From Streptomyces sp. 35G-GA-8 (GTDB lineage: Bacteria > Actinomycetota > Actinomycetes > Streptomycetales > Streptomycetaceae): a DNA stretch of 64,000 nucleotides. Made by a program: the position numbers and the translations under genes. Shown piece by piece: positions 8,467 through 16,670 of the stretch (its first letter is position 1; every line of letters starts with the position of its first letter). The stretch lies in NCBI RefSeq assembly GCF_023534745.1, contig NZ_JAMHJQ010000009.1, positions 1 through 64,000 of the forward strand. Direction: 5' to 3'. The notes under the pieces were generated by a model. The model made no database searches. It saw nothing but the letters and a program-made list of their open reading frames with translations, and had not been told where the DNA came from.

Positions 8467-9075
8467 ATGACAGAGGTGTTCATTCGGCGCCTGAGCCGGT
8501 GGCAGGCGGAACAGCAGCGGGAAGCCCTCGCCGATGTCCACGCCGAGGCGTACCCCCGCGCCCATGGCGAGGAGTCCCGCGACCGCCATGAGTTCCTGGC
8601 CACCTTCGCCGAGGATGTGCAGCGGCCCGGCTTCGACATGGTGGTGGCGAGTGGCGGAAACAAGCCGGCGGCGTACGCGTACGGGTTCGTCCTGGACCGG
8701 GCCGGGGAGTGGTGGCGCGCGCTGAGCGGCGAGCTGCCGTGGGACTGCGACATCGAGGAGCTGACCGTCTCGGGGCAGGTCTTCGCCCTCGCCGGGCTGA
8801 TGGTCCTGCCCGCGCACCGGCGGGGCGGGGTGGCCACGCGGCTGGTCGAGCAGCTGCTGATCCGGACGGACGCGGCGCTGGTGGCCGCGCGGGTCGACCC
8901 GGCGAACGAGGCCGCCGTGGGGGCGCTCAGGTCCTGGGGCTGGACGAGGCTGGGCGCGGTCGCGCGGCCGGTCGTCTCGTCGGACGGGGTGGCCGCGACC
9001 GCGCCGTTCACCGCCGTGCCGGTGGTCGGTTCCGGCACGAGTACGGACATCTGGAGCCGCGCGCTGACGTCGTGA
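8467..9075 (+). CDS. GNAT family N-acetyltransferase
   Basis: 202 aa. The acetyl-CoA-binding motif A is visible: FALAGLMVLPAHRRGGVATR (R-R-x-G-V-A), followed by LVEQLLIRTDAALVAARVDP and the C-terminal ANEAAVGALRSWGWTRLG segment. It transfers an acetyl group to an unknown amine. ATG 8467 follows AGGGGGA by 8 nt. Longer upstream readings in this frame enter the 12-bp repeat region and are rejected. Confidence 0.88.
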   Translation: MTEVFIRRLSRWQAEQQREALADVHAEAYPRAHGEESRDRHEFLATFAEDVQRPGFDMVVASGGNKPAAYAYGFVLDRAGEWWRALSGELPWDCDIEELTVSGQVFALAGLMVLPAHRRGGVATRLVEQLLIRTDAALVAARVDPANEAAVGALRSWGWTRLGAVARPVVSSDGVAATAPFTAVPVVGSGTSTDIWSRALTS

Positions 9076-9147
9076 CCGTGCCGGATCGTTATGGAAGGTT
9101 AACGCAAGACACATTCTGGACACATCTAAGCTTTCTAGCCTCGCGGG

Positions 9148-10176
9148 ATGTCCCGCCATCGTTCCGCCCGCAAGACCCGCGGCTTCAGAGCCGGCGGTTC
9201 CCTACGGGGCCGGGCCGCGTTCCCCATACTCGCGGCCGTGGCCGCCGTCGTACTCCTGGCCGTCTGGGTGGCCATGGACCTCCCGCCGCTGTCCGGCGGC
9301 GACTCGGACGCCAAAGCGCGCTCCGGCGGTCCGGGGTGGTCCGCGACACCCGCCACCCCGGCCTCCCCTTCTCCTTCACCCACGCCCACGCCCTCACCCT
9401 CGGCCGATCCGGATCACGCGCTCTCCGAGCAGCTCGCCCCGATCCAGGACGCCACGACGGCCTCCCTCTCCGTGGCCGTGCTCGACGTCGAGGGCGGGGA
9501 CAGCGCGGACTACGGCGTACAGGCCGGGAAGACGTACGACACGGCCAGCATCGTCAAGGTCGACATCCTGGCGGCCCTGCTGCTGAAGGCGCAGGACCAG
9601 GGCCGGGTGCTCACCGCGCAGGAGAAGAAGTACGCGACCTCGATGATCCAGGTGAGCGACAACGAATCGGCGGACGCCCTGTGGCTGGCGATCGGCGGTG
9701 CGGCCGGGCTGGACGCGGCGAACAAGCGGCTCGGTCTGACGGCGACCACCGGCGGCACCGGGCCTCTGTGGGGCCTTACGCAGTCGACGGCGACGGACCA
9801 GCTCGCGCTCCTCTCCGCCGTGTTCGGCGACGACTCCGATTCCCCGCTGGCCTCGCGCTCGCGGACGTACATCCAGGGCCTGATGAACGGGATAGCGGCG
9901 GACCAGGACTGGGGAGTCTCGGCCGCCGGCGCGGTGACGGGGCTGAAGAACGGATGGCTGCAGCGGACCGCGACGAAGCTGTGGGACATCAACAGCATCG
10001 GCCGGATCGTGGCGGACGGGCACGGTTATCTGGTGGCCGTGCTGTCGAGCGGCAACGTCAGCAAGGAGGCCGGGATCTCGCTGGTGGAGAAGGCGGCGAA
10101 GACAGCCGTGGCGGCGGCGGTATCGGTGGCGGTATCCGTATCGGTATCGGCCTCGGCCTCGGGTGATCCCGCATAG
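9148..10176 (+). CDS. Membrane-anchored serine hydrolase (class A beta-lactamase fold)
   Basis: 342 aa. A basic N terminus, a single membrane helix (about residues 24-43) and a Ser/Pro-rich linker (residues 70-86) precede a beta-lactamase/PBP-like domain. The catalytic SxxK is S134-I-V-K137, with the second motif SDN at 170-172. The domain should lie outside the membrane and act on a peptide or beta-lactam-like amide. The tail ends in an Ala/Val/Ser run encoded by a short GCGGTATCC-like repeat. The ATG is preceded by a poor ribosome site. Confidence 0.85.
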   Translation: MSRHRSARKTRGFRAGGSLRGRAAFPILAAVAAVVLLAVWVAMDLPPLSGGDSDAKARSGGPGWSATPATPASPSPSPTPTPSPSADPDHALSEQLAPIQDATTASLSVAVLDVEGGDSADYGVQAGKTYDTASIVKVDILAALLLKAQDQGRVLTAQEKKYATSMIQVSDNESADALWLAIGGAAGLDAANKRLGLTATTGGTGPLWGLTQSTATDQLALLSAVFGDDSDSPLASRSRTYIQGLMNGIAADQDWGVSAAGAVTGLKNGWLQRTATKLWDINSIGRIVADGHGYLVAVLSSGNVSKEAGISLVEKAAKTAVAAAVSVAVSVSVSASASGDPA

Positions 10177-10267
10177 GCCGGACGGTCAGACCGGAAGGTC
10201 ATGGCGGACAGATCATGACCCGGCCGCCCCCAGGGTCAAGGCACCCTTGCACGCACACAGGAATCCT

Positions 10268-10286
10268 TTAGGTTAGGCTCACCTAA
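10268..10286. promoter_or_regulatory. Iron box (DmdR1/DtxR-type operator)
   Basis: TTAGGTTAGGCTCACCTAA is the canonical 19-bp Streptomyces iron box. It lies 55 bp upstream of the first ORF of the siderophore-type operon (10341-15472), which should therefore be repressed by Fe2+-loaded DmdR1 and induced by iron starvation. Confidence 0.93.
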
Positions 10287-10340
10287 GTCTTTGCCCGATG
10301 TGTCGTAGCGCTCGACCGCACAGCCCGATCCGGGGGGACC

Positions 10341-10631
10341 ATGCTCGCCGTCACGTTACCGCCCTCCGCCGCGCCTCGATCCGCCCCCGCCCTCGCCGCC
10401 GTCGAGAAGAGGGGCGAGGGGTGTTCGCGCCCCACGGCCGAGAACACCCGCGTCACCGTCGTCGGTGAACCGCGCACCCCCGAGGACACACTTCCGCGCG
10501 AAGTCCTGATCGACCGGATACGCGCGGGCGACCTGATCGTTTTCCCTTACGAGGGCTCCCACGGAGGGGAGTTCGCCGTACACGTGCGCTCCTTCCTCGG
10601 CCACCCCGTCGCCGAGCGCCCTCTGCTCTGA
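10341..10631 (+). CDS. Short protein resembling the C-terminal barrel end of a fold-III PLP decarboxylase
   Basis: 96 aa; ATG just after GGGGGGACC. Residues 42-96 (GEPRTPEDTLPREVL, RAGDLIVFPYEG, FLGHPVAERPLL) read like the last 55 residues of ornithine/diaminopimelate-type fold-III decarboxylases (usual pattern CTPxDTL, GDLV, FLxxPxPxE). The catalytic Cys of CTP is Arg here, and the whole PLP barrel is missing, so it cannot be an active decarboxylase by itself. It is the first ORF after the iron box. I read it as a gene remnant or a repurposed small domain. Confidence 0.5.
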   Translation: MLAVTLPPSAAPRSAPALAAVEKRGEGCSRPTAENTRVTVVGEPRTPEDTLPREVLIDRIRAGDLIVFPYEGSHGGEFAVHVRSFLGHPVAERPLL

Positions 10632-10684
10632 GCCCGCCGCCTCTCTGTGTGTCTTTCTCTCTCCTACTCCGCCGGAGCCGTGTC

Positions 10685-12085
10685 ATGACCGTGCCCCCCA
10701 TCACCCTGCCCACGAGCGGGCGGCCCGTCCCCGCCGCCGGCGCGGACGGCATCCTGCGGCGTCAGCGCGCCAGGGAGTCGTCGGCACGTACCTACGCCCG
10801 GTCGTTCCCGATCGTCCCGGCCCGCGCCAAGGGCATGACGATCGAGGGGACGGACGGCCGCCGCTATCTCGACTGCCTCTCCGGCGCGGGGACCCTCGCA
10901 CTCGGCCACAATCACCCCGTGGTGCTGGAGGCCATCCGGCGCACGGTGGAGAGCGGGGCGCCGCTGCACATCCTCGACCTGGCGACCCCGGAGAAGGACG
11001 ACTTCACCGACGCGCTCTTCGCCACCCTGCCGAAACCCTTCGCGGACCGCGCCAGGATCCACTTCTGCGGGCCCGCAGGTACGGACGCGGTCGAGGCGGC
11101 GCTGAAGCTGATGCAGACCGCGACCGGCCGGCGCGGGGTGCTCGCGTTCACCGGCGCGTACCACGGCATGACCGCGGGCGCGCTGTCGGCGACCGGCAGT
11201 GTCGCGGTCAGGGAGCGGGTCGCGGGCGGCGCGGCCGAGGTGACGCGACTGCCGTATCCGTACCCGTACCGCTGCCCGTTCGGGGTCGGCGGCGAGCGTG
11301 GCGCCGAACTGGCCGCCACGTATACGGAACGGCTGCTGGACGATCCGTCGGGCGGTGTCGTACCGCCCGCGGCGATGATCCTCGAAGCGGTGCAGGGCGA
11401 AGGCGGCGCGGTGCCCGCGCCGGACGGCTGGCTGCGCGAGATGCGGCGGATCACCGGCGAGCGGGGCATCCCGCTGATCGTGGACGAGGTACAGACGGGC
11501 GTCGGACGCACGGGCGCGTTCTGGGCGGTCGAGCACAGCGGGATCGTTCCGGACGCGATGGTCATGTCGAAGGCGATCGGGGGGAGTCTGCCGCTGGCCG
11601 TGATCGTGTACGACCAGGACTACGACGGCTGGCTGCCCGGCGCTCACACCGGGACGTTCCGGGGCAACACCCTGGCCATGGCCACGGGCGCGGCGACACT
11701 GCGGTACGTGGCCGACGAGGGGCTGACCGAGCGCGCGGCGGTCGTCGGCGCCAGGATGACCGCGCGGCTGGAGGGGCTGCGTTCCGCACTGCCGGTGATC
11801 GGTGACGTCCGGGGCCGTGGGCTGATGATCGGGGTCGAGATCGTCGACCCGGAGGGGGAAGCGGACTCGTGCGGCGCGCATCCGGTCGCCCCGGAGGTGG
11901 CGGAGCGGGTGCGGTCGGCCTGTCTCGACCGGGGGCTGATCGTCGAACTGGGCGGGCGCTTCGGCTCGACCGTCCGGCTTCTCCCGCCGCTCGTCATCAC
12001 GGACGAGCAGACGGAAGCGGTTCTGGAGCGGCTGACGGACGCGATCGCCGACGTGTCGGGTCAGCAGCGGGGACGGCGCTCATGA
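10685..12085 (+). CDS. Diaminobutyrate--2-oxoglutarate aminotransferase
   Basis: A 466-aa class III PLP aminotransferase, close to RhbA/Dat enzymes that make L-2,4-diaminobutyrate from aspartate semialdehyde and glutamate. Visible motifs: CLSGAGTLALGHNHP, HFCGPAGTDAVEAALKLM, FTGAYHGMTAGALSATGS, LIVDEVQTGVGRTG and the Schiff-base lysine in VMSKAIGGSLPLAV (K296). ATG 10685 has GGAG 8 nt upstream. Its TGA overlaps the ATG of the decarboxylase (ATGA), and it is preceded by the iron-boxed short ORF. It should provide the diamine precursor of a hydroxamate siderophore. Confidence 0.9.
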   Translation: MTVPPITLPTSGRPVPAAGADGILRRQRARESSARTYARSFPIVPARAKGMTIEGTDGRRYLDCLSGAGTLALGHNHPVVLEAIRRTVESGAPLHILDLATPEKDDFTDALFATLPKPFADRARIHFCGPAGTDAVEAALKLMQTATGRRGVLAFTGAYHGMTAGALSATGSVAVRERVAGGAAEVTRLPYPYPYRCPFGVGGERGAELAATYTERLLDDPSGGVVPPAAMILEAVQGEGGAVPAPDGWLREMRRITGERGIPLIVDEVQTGVGRTGAFWAVEHSGIVPDAMVMSKAIGGSLPLAVIVYDQDYDGWLPGAHTGTFRGNTLAMATGAATLRYVADEGLTERAAVVGARMTARLEGLRSALPVIGDVRGRGLMIGVEIVDPEGEADSCGAHPVAPEVAERVRSACLDRGLIVELGGRFGSTVRLLPPLVITDEQTEAVLERLTDAIADVSGQQRGRRS

Positions 12086-12147
12086 GGCCGGATACGGAGA
12101 CGGAGACGGCGCTCATGAGGCCGGAGACGGAGACGCGGACGGAGACG
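12082..12147. repeat. 33-bp tandem duplication covering the decarboxylase start codon
   Basis: The sequence around ATG 12082 (GCGCTCATGAGGCCGGA) is repeated around ATG 12115 with a period of 33 bp, followed by GGAGAC-type short repeats. It duplicates the start codon in frame and lengthens the N terminus by 11 residues. Confidence 0.75.
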
Positions 12148-13755
12148 GTGGCCTCGGCGTCGGCGTCCGCCTCAAAGTCGGCACCGGAGTCGGTTCCCGT
12201 AGCGCGCGCGGACGTCCGCGCCCGCGTCACCGCCCTGTCCGGCGGGACCGGCGGCGCCGATGCCCTGGCTCCGCTCGTGGACACGGTGCTGGACGCCCTC
12301 GCCCGGGGCGCCCGGCGGCGCGGCGGCCCCATCGCACCCGGTCGGCCCGGAGATGTCGCGGCCGCGGTCGGCGAGGTGTTCGGCGGTCCGGCCGCCGTCA
12401 CCGGCGCCGAGGCGCTCGACCGGCTCACCGAACTCCTCGCGCACGGCAGCGCCGACCCGGCGGACGCCTCCTGCGCCGCCCACCTGCACTGCCCGCCCCT
12501 CGCCATCGCCGTCGCCGCCGACCTCGCGGTCTCGGCCCTCAACCCGTCCCAGGACTCCTGGGACCAGGCACCCGCCGCCACCGCTCTGGAGTCCCTGCTG
12601 CTCCAGGAGTTGGCCGCTCTGGTCGGGTACGAGCCCGAGCGGGCCGCCGGAGTCCTCACCTCAGGTGGTACGGAGTCCAATCTGATGGGCCTGATGCTGG
12701 CCAGGGACCGGGTCCTCGGCACGGCGTCCGGCCGGCAGATCGAGCTGACGGGGGTGCCCGGCGCCGGAACGGACCGGGCGCCCCGTCCCCGCATCCTCGC
12801 CTCCGCCGCTGCGCACTTCTCCGTACAGCGCGCCGCCGCCCTGCTCGGGCTCGGCGAGTACGCGGTGCTGTCTGTTCCGGTCGACCGTCAACTCCGTATG
12901 GATACGGAGGCGTTGGCGGATGTACTGGACGGCTGCGCCGAGCGCGGGGAACTGCCGGTCGCGATCGTCGCCACCGCCGGTACGACCGACACCGGCTCCA
13001 TCGACCCGTTGCGCGCGTGCGCGGCGCTCGCCGCCGAGCACGGCGCCTGGCTGCATGTGGACGCCGCGTACGGGGGCGGCGCCCTGCTCTCCGACCGGCT
13101 CGCACCGCTCCTCGACGGTCTCGGACTCGCCGACTCTGTCTCGCTCGATTGGCACAAGCTGGGCTGGCAGCCGGCCGCCGCGGGCGTCTTCCTGGTGCGG
13201 CGGTCGGAGACGTACGCGTCGCTCGCGCGGCGGGCCGTCTATCTCAATCCGGCCGACGACGAGGAGGCCGGTTACCCGAGCCTGCTCGGACTCTCGCTGC
13301 GTACGACGCGCCGGGCCGACGCCTTCAAGATCGCGGTCACCCTGCGGACGCTGGGCAGGGAGGGGCTGGGCCGGCTCGTGGACGCCTGCCGTGAGCTGGC
13401 CGTGTCGGGAGCGCGGGCGGTCGCGGACCATCCACGGCTGGAGTTGCACTCCGAACCGGTGCTGACGGCCTTCCTGTTCCGCTATCTGCCGGAGCGTCCG
13501 GCGGACACGATGGACACTGCGGAATCGGCGGAGTACGAGGCACGCTGCGACGCGGTCAACGCCGCCCTGCGCCGCAGGCTCCTGCGCGAGGGCAGCGCCG
13601 TCGTCGGCCGTACGGAACTCCCGGGCCAGGGGCCGGGTCGCGTACGGCTCAAGCTCACGCTGCTCAACCCGCACACCACCGCCGCCGAGGTGAAGCGGCT
13701 GCTGGACGCCGTCGTGGCGGCGGGGCGTGCGGAGGAGAAGGAAGAGGCGCGGTGA
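12082..13755 (+). CDS. L-2,4-diaminobutyrate decarboxylase (group II PLP decarboxylase)
   Basis: 557 aa. Group II decarboxylase features: HLHCPPLAIAVAADL, VLTSGGTESNLMGLMLARDR, VATAGTTDTGSIDPL, HVDAAYGGGALLS and the PLP lysine in SLDWHKLGWQPAA (K359). It converts diaminobutyrate to 1,3-diaminopropane, as RhbB does. Translation is coupled to the aminotransferase by an ATGA overlap. A 33-bp tandem duplication repeats the start region, so a second in-frame ATG lies at 12115, and the N-terminal Thr/Glu then Ala/Ser runs are low complexity. Its TGA overlaps the GTG of the next small ORF. Confidence 0.9.
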   Translation: MRPDTETETALMRPETETRTETVASASASASKSAPESVPVARADVRARVTALSGGTGGADALAPLVDTVLDALARGARRRGGPIAPGRPGDVAAAVGEVFGGPAAVTGAEALDRLTELLAHGSADPADASCAAHLHCPPLAIAVAADLAVSALNPSQDSWDQAPAATALESLLLQELAALVGYEPERAAGVLTSGGTESNLMGLMLARDRVLGTASGRQIELTGVPGAGTDRAPRPRILASAAAHFSVQRAAALLGLGEYAVLSVPVDRQLRMDTEALADVLDGCAERGELPVAIVATAGTTDTGSIDPLRACAALAAEHGAWLHVDAAYGGGALLSDRLAPLLDGLGLADSVSLDWHKLGWQPAAAGVFLVRRSETYASLARRAVYLNPADDEEAGYPSLLGLSLRTTRRADAFKIAVTLRTLGREGLGRLVDACRELAVSGARAVADHPRLELHSEPVLTAFLFRYLPERPADTMDTAESAEYEARCDAVNAALRRRLLREGSAVVGRTELPGQGPGRVRLKLTLLNPHTTAAEVKRLLDAVVAAGRAEEKEEAR

Positions 13756-13922
13756 CCTTACGGAAGACGGCCGGACCCTCCGTACGGACCCCGCACCCGC
13801 CGGGCGTCGACGTCACGCTGAGACTGTCCCCCGGTACGCGGATCACCAACTCCCGTCGCGGCAAAGACACTCAGTCCGTCCACATCGACGTTCCCCATCC
13901 CCTCGCGGAGGCCAAGCGGTGA
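13752..13922 (+). CDS. 56-aa ORF translationally coupled on both sides in the siderophore operon
   Basis: The GTG start overlaps the decarboxylase stop (GTGA at 13752-13755), and its TGA overlaps the GTG of the N-hydroxylase (GTGA at 13919-13922). The peptide is basic and polar, with VDVTLRLSPGTRITN and VHIDVPHPLAEAKR; no Cys, no membrane segment. The double coupling and high GC3 argue that it is translated. In rhizobactin-type operons this slot is held by a synthetase and an acetyltransferase, so it may be the N-terminal scrap of one of these or a small accessory protein. Unrecognised. Confidence 0.6.
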   Translation: MTLRKTAGPSVRTPHPPGVDVTLRLSPGTRITNSRRGKDTQSVHIDVPHPLAEAKR

Positions 13923-15472
13923 CGACCGAAGACATATACGCGCGTGAGCACGAGCACCGGCACCAGCACCAGCACGGCTCCGAGTACAAGACCCACGAGA
14001 GCCACCAGACCCACGAGAGCCACGGGGCCTATGACCTGGTCGGCGTCGGCATCGGGCCGTTCAATCTCTCGTTGGCCGCTCTCTCCGACGGCGCTCCGGG
14101 GCTCCGTACGCTCTTCCTCGACGCCAAGCCCGCCTTCTCCTGGCATCCCGGGCTGCTGATGGAGGGAACGGTTCTCCAGGTCCCCTTCCTCGCCGACCTG
14201 GTGACCATGGCCGACCCGACCAGCCCCTGGTCGTACCTCAACTATCTGCGGGAACACGACCGGATGTTCCCCTTCTTCTTCTCCGAGCGCTTCCACATAC
14301 CGCGTCGCGAGTACGACCACTACTGCCGCTGGGTCGCCGAGAGCCTGCCGTCCTGCCGCTTCGACGCGCGCGTCACGGAGGTCGAATGGGACGAACGCGA
14401 CGAGGTGTTCGTCGTCACCCACCGCGCGGCCGACGGCGCGGTCTCGCGCGTACGGGCCCGGCAGATCGTGCTGGGCGTCGGTACGAACCCGGTCGTCCCC
14501 GAGCCGCTGCGCCCGCTGCTCACCCCCGCGCACGCGGGGCACGTGCTGCACAGTTCCGACTACCGCGCCCACCGGGCGCGGCTGGCCGCTCTCGCCGATG
14601 TCACGGTCCTCGGAGCGGGCCAGTCCGGCGCCGAGGTCGCCCTCGATCTCCTGCGCCATCAGGACGGTTCCGGTGCGGGTGGCCCGTATGTCCGTTGGCT
14701 GGCCCGTACCCCCGCCTTCGCGCCGATGGAGTACTCCAAGATCGGCCTTGAGCACTTCACGCCCGACTACATCCGGTACTTCCGCGCCCTGCCCGAGGAG
14801 CGGCGCGAGCGGCTCGTACGCGAGCAGTGGCAGCTGTACAAGGGCGTCAGCGAGGAGACGCTGGGCGAGATCCACGACGAGCTGTACGAGCGGACCATCG
14901 GCGGTACGGAGCCGCGCGCGGCTCTGCACCCGGGCGTCACGGTCATCGCGGCGGAGCCCGAGCGCGACCGCGAAGGCGGTAGTGGAGGTGGTGGCGGCGG
15001 TGCTGGTGGCGGTGGCGGTGGCGGCTATGTGCTGACCTGCCGGCATTCGGAGCAGGACGCGCTGTTCGAGGTGCGTACGTCCGCGATCGTGGCGGCCACC
15101 GGATACGCGGCGGCGCGCCCGGCCTTCCTGGACACCATGACGAAACTGGTGGACTGGGACGAGCAGGGCCGCTACCGGATCGACGGGAACTACCGGGTCG
15201 CGCTGGACGCGAGCGTGTCCGGCGCGCTGTACGTGCAGAACGCGGAGCTGCACACGCACGGCATAGGGGCTCCGGATCTCACGCTCGGCGCGTGGCGGGC
15301 GGCGACGATCCTCAACGCGGTCGCGGGGCGGGAGGTACTGCGGGTGCCGGAGCGCGCCGCTTGGACGACGTTCGGGGCGCCGGGGGCGGGGGCGCCGGGG
15401 GCCGGGGTGGTGGAGGCCGGCGCGGCGGGGGCCGAGTCGGCGCCCGGCGCGCGGTCCAGCGGCACGGCCTAG
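13919..15472 (+). CDS. FAD/NADPH-dependent amine N-hydroxylase (lysine/ornithine monooxygenase family, RhbE/IucD-like)
   Basis: 517 aa. After a His-rich tail (HEHRHQHQH, then repeated THESH) comes the FAD site DLVGVGIGPFNLSLAAL. The family hallmarks FSWHPGLLMEGTVLQVPFLAD and DLVTMADPTSPWSYLNYL follow, then the NADPH site VTVLGAGQSGAEVALDLL and the C-terminal ATGY motif with LTLGAWRAATI. It hydroxylates a primary amine, most likely N-hydroxylating 1,3-diaminopropane given the two upstream enzymes. A Gly-rich insert lies near residues 355-367. The GTG start is coupled to the 56-aa ORF. Its stop shares CTAG with the convergent lipoprotein gene. Confidence 0.9.
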   Translation: MTTEDIYAREHEHRHQHQHGSEYKTHESHQTHESHGAYDLVGVGIGPFNLSLAALSDGAPGLRTLFLDAKPAFSWHPGLLMEGTVLQVPFLADLVTMADPTSPWSYLNYLREHDRMFPFFFSERFHIPRREYDHYCRWVAESLPSCRFDARVTEVEWDERDEVFVVTHRAADGAVSRVRARQIVLGVGTNPVVPEPLRPLLTPAHAGHVLHSSDYRAHRARLAALADVTVLGAGQSGAEVALDLLRHQDGSGAGGPYVRWLARTPAFAPMEYSKIGLEHFTPDYIRYFRALPEERRERLVREQWQLYKGVSEETLGEIHDELYERTIGGTEPRAALHPGVTVIAAEPERDREGGSGGGGGGAGGGGGGGYVLTCRHSEQDALFEVRTSAIVAATGYAAARPAFLDTMTKLVDWDEQGRYRIDGNYRVALDASVSGALYVQNAELHTHGIGAPDLTLGAWRAATILNAVAGREVLRVPERAAWTTFGAPGAGAPGAGVVEAGAAGAESAPGARSSGTA

Positions 15473-16470
15473 CGTGCGGCGGCGTAGCTCTTCTCCATCG
15501 CGTCCAGCACCTGGCCCGCGCCGGTGTAACCGATGCCGAGCATCCACAGGTTGTCGTCGACCTTGAAGGCCATGTCCTTCTTCACCGCGTCCAGGTTCTT
15601 CCACAGCGGGCCGCCGATGGTGTCGGTCTCCTTGGCCTTCTTCGCGTCGCCGTAGGTGGAGTAGAAGATGACGTCGGCGTTGGCCTTGTCGATCTGCTCG
15701 GGGCTGACGTCGACCGAGAAGCCGGTGGTGTCCTGGTTGGCGGGCCGGCCGACCTGGAGGTCCTTGAAGATGGAGCCGACGAAGGTGTCGTTCAGGTAGA
15801 GCCGGGTGTCCGCGCCCTCCACGAAGCGTACGAAGCCGACCTTGGTCCGCTTCGCCTCCGCGGCCCCGCCCAGCGCGTCGGTCAGCCGCTTGACGTGCGC
15901 GTCGTAGTCGGAGACGACCTTCTTCGCCTCGTTCTTCCTGCCGAGCGCGTCCGCGTGCAGCTCGAAGTTCTCGCGCCAGGTCGGCCCGGTGGTGTCGGAG
16001 AAGACGGTCGGGGCGATCCGCGAGAGGGACGCGTAGTTCTTCTCGTCGCGGACCTTGCTGCTCAGGATCAGGTCCGGCTTGAGTGCGGCGATGGCTTCGA
16101 GGTTCGCCCCGGCGATCAGGCCGACGGGCTGGATGCCCTTGAGCTTGTCCTCGGGGAGGTAGGTGGAGAAGGGGGCCTTGTCGACGACCGTGGTGGCGCC
16201 GACCGGCGTGATGCCGAGGGTGACGGCCGAGTCGAGCGCGTCCGTGTCCAGCACGACGACCCGCTTCGGCGCGTCACTGACCTTCACCTCGCCCATGACC
16301 GTCTTGACGGTGTGCGTACCGGCACCGCCGTCGGCGGCCTTGCCCCCCTTGTCCCCGGCCTCGTCGCCGCCGCCGCACCCGGCGAGCGTGACGGCGAGCG
16401 CGGTGGTGGCGGCGGCCACGGTGATACGGCGGCGGGCGGAGGTGGCGAAGGTGGCGAAGGTACTGGTCAC
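15469..16470 (-). CDS. Iron-siderophore ABC transporter substrate-binding lipoprotein
   Basis: A 333-aa class III periplasmic-binding (FecB/FepB-like) protein. A signal peptide with lipobox LTLAGC (C32) precedes the mature domain. Typical segments: PKRVVVLDTDALDSAVTLGI, NLEAIAALKPDLILSSKVRD, YASLSRIAPTVF and the closing GIGYTGAGQVLDAMEKSY. It should sit on the outer face of the membrane and capture ferric siderophore for a permease encoded elsewhere. The GTG start has GGGAGG 9 nt upstream, and an iron box lies at 16513-16531. It is convergent with the N-hydroxylase gene, with a 4-bp overlap. Confidence 0.93.
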   Translation of the reverse strand: MTSTFATFATSARRRITVAAATTALAVTLAGCGGGDEAGDKGGKAADGGAGTHTVKTVMGEVKVSDAPKRVVVLDTDALDSAVTLGITPVGATTVVDKAPFSTYLPEDKLKGIQPVGLIAGANLEAIAALKPDLILSSKVRDEKNYASLSRIAPTVFSDTTGPTWRENFELHADALGRKNEAKKVVSDYDAHVKRLTDALGGAAEAKRTKVGFVRFVEGADTRLYLNDTFVGSIFKDLQVGRPANQDTTGFSVDVSPEQIDKANADVIFYSTYGDAKKAKETDTIGGPLWKNLDAVKKDMAFKVDDNLWMLGIGYTGAGQVLDAMEKSYAAAR

Positions 16471-16512
16471 GGTAGGGAGGCCTCCCTGACAACGGGCCGG
16501 ACTCTTCCGGAC

Positions 16513-16531
16513 CTAAGTAAGGCAAACCTAA
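16513..16531. promoter_or_regulatory. Iron box upstream of the siderophore-binding lipoprotein
   Basis: Read on the minus strand: TTAGGTTTGCCTTACTTAG, matching 14 of 19 positions of the canonical box at 10268-10286. It is 42 bp upstream of the lipoprotein GTG. It may also affect the divergent disulfide reductase gene at 16671. Confidence 0.85.
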
Positions 16532-16670
16532 CCATTGCTCAGACCGGGGAACAAGTCACTTACGGATCAACGGCCGGATCGAGCTCGGATCAAAGGTGCG
16601 ACGAGTCCCGAAAAGCGCGACGGTTAGAAGCGACCGTTGGAGCAGCACGCGAGTTCGAACGGAGAACGCG

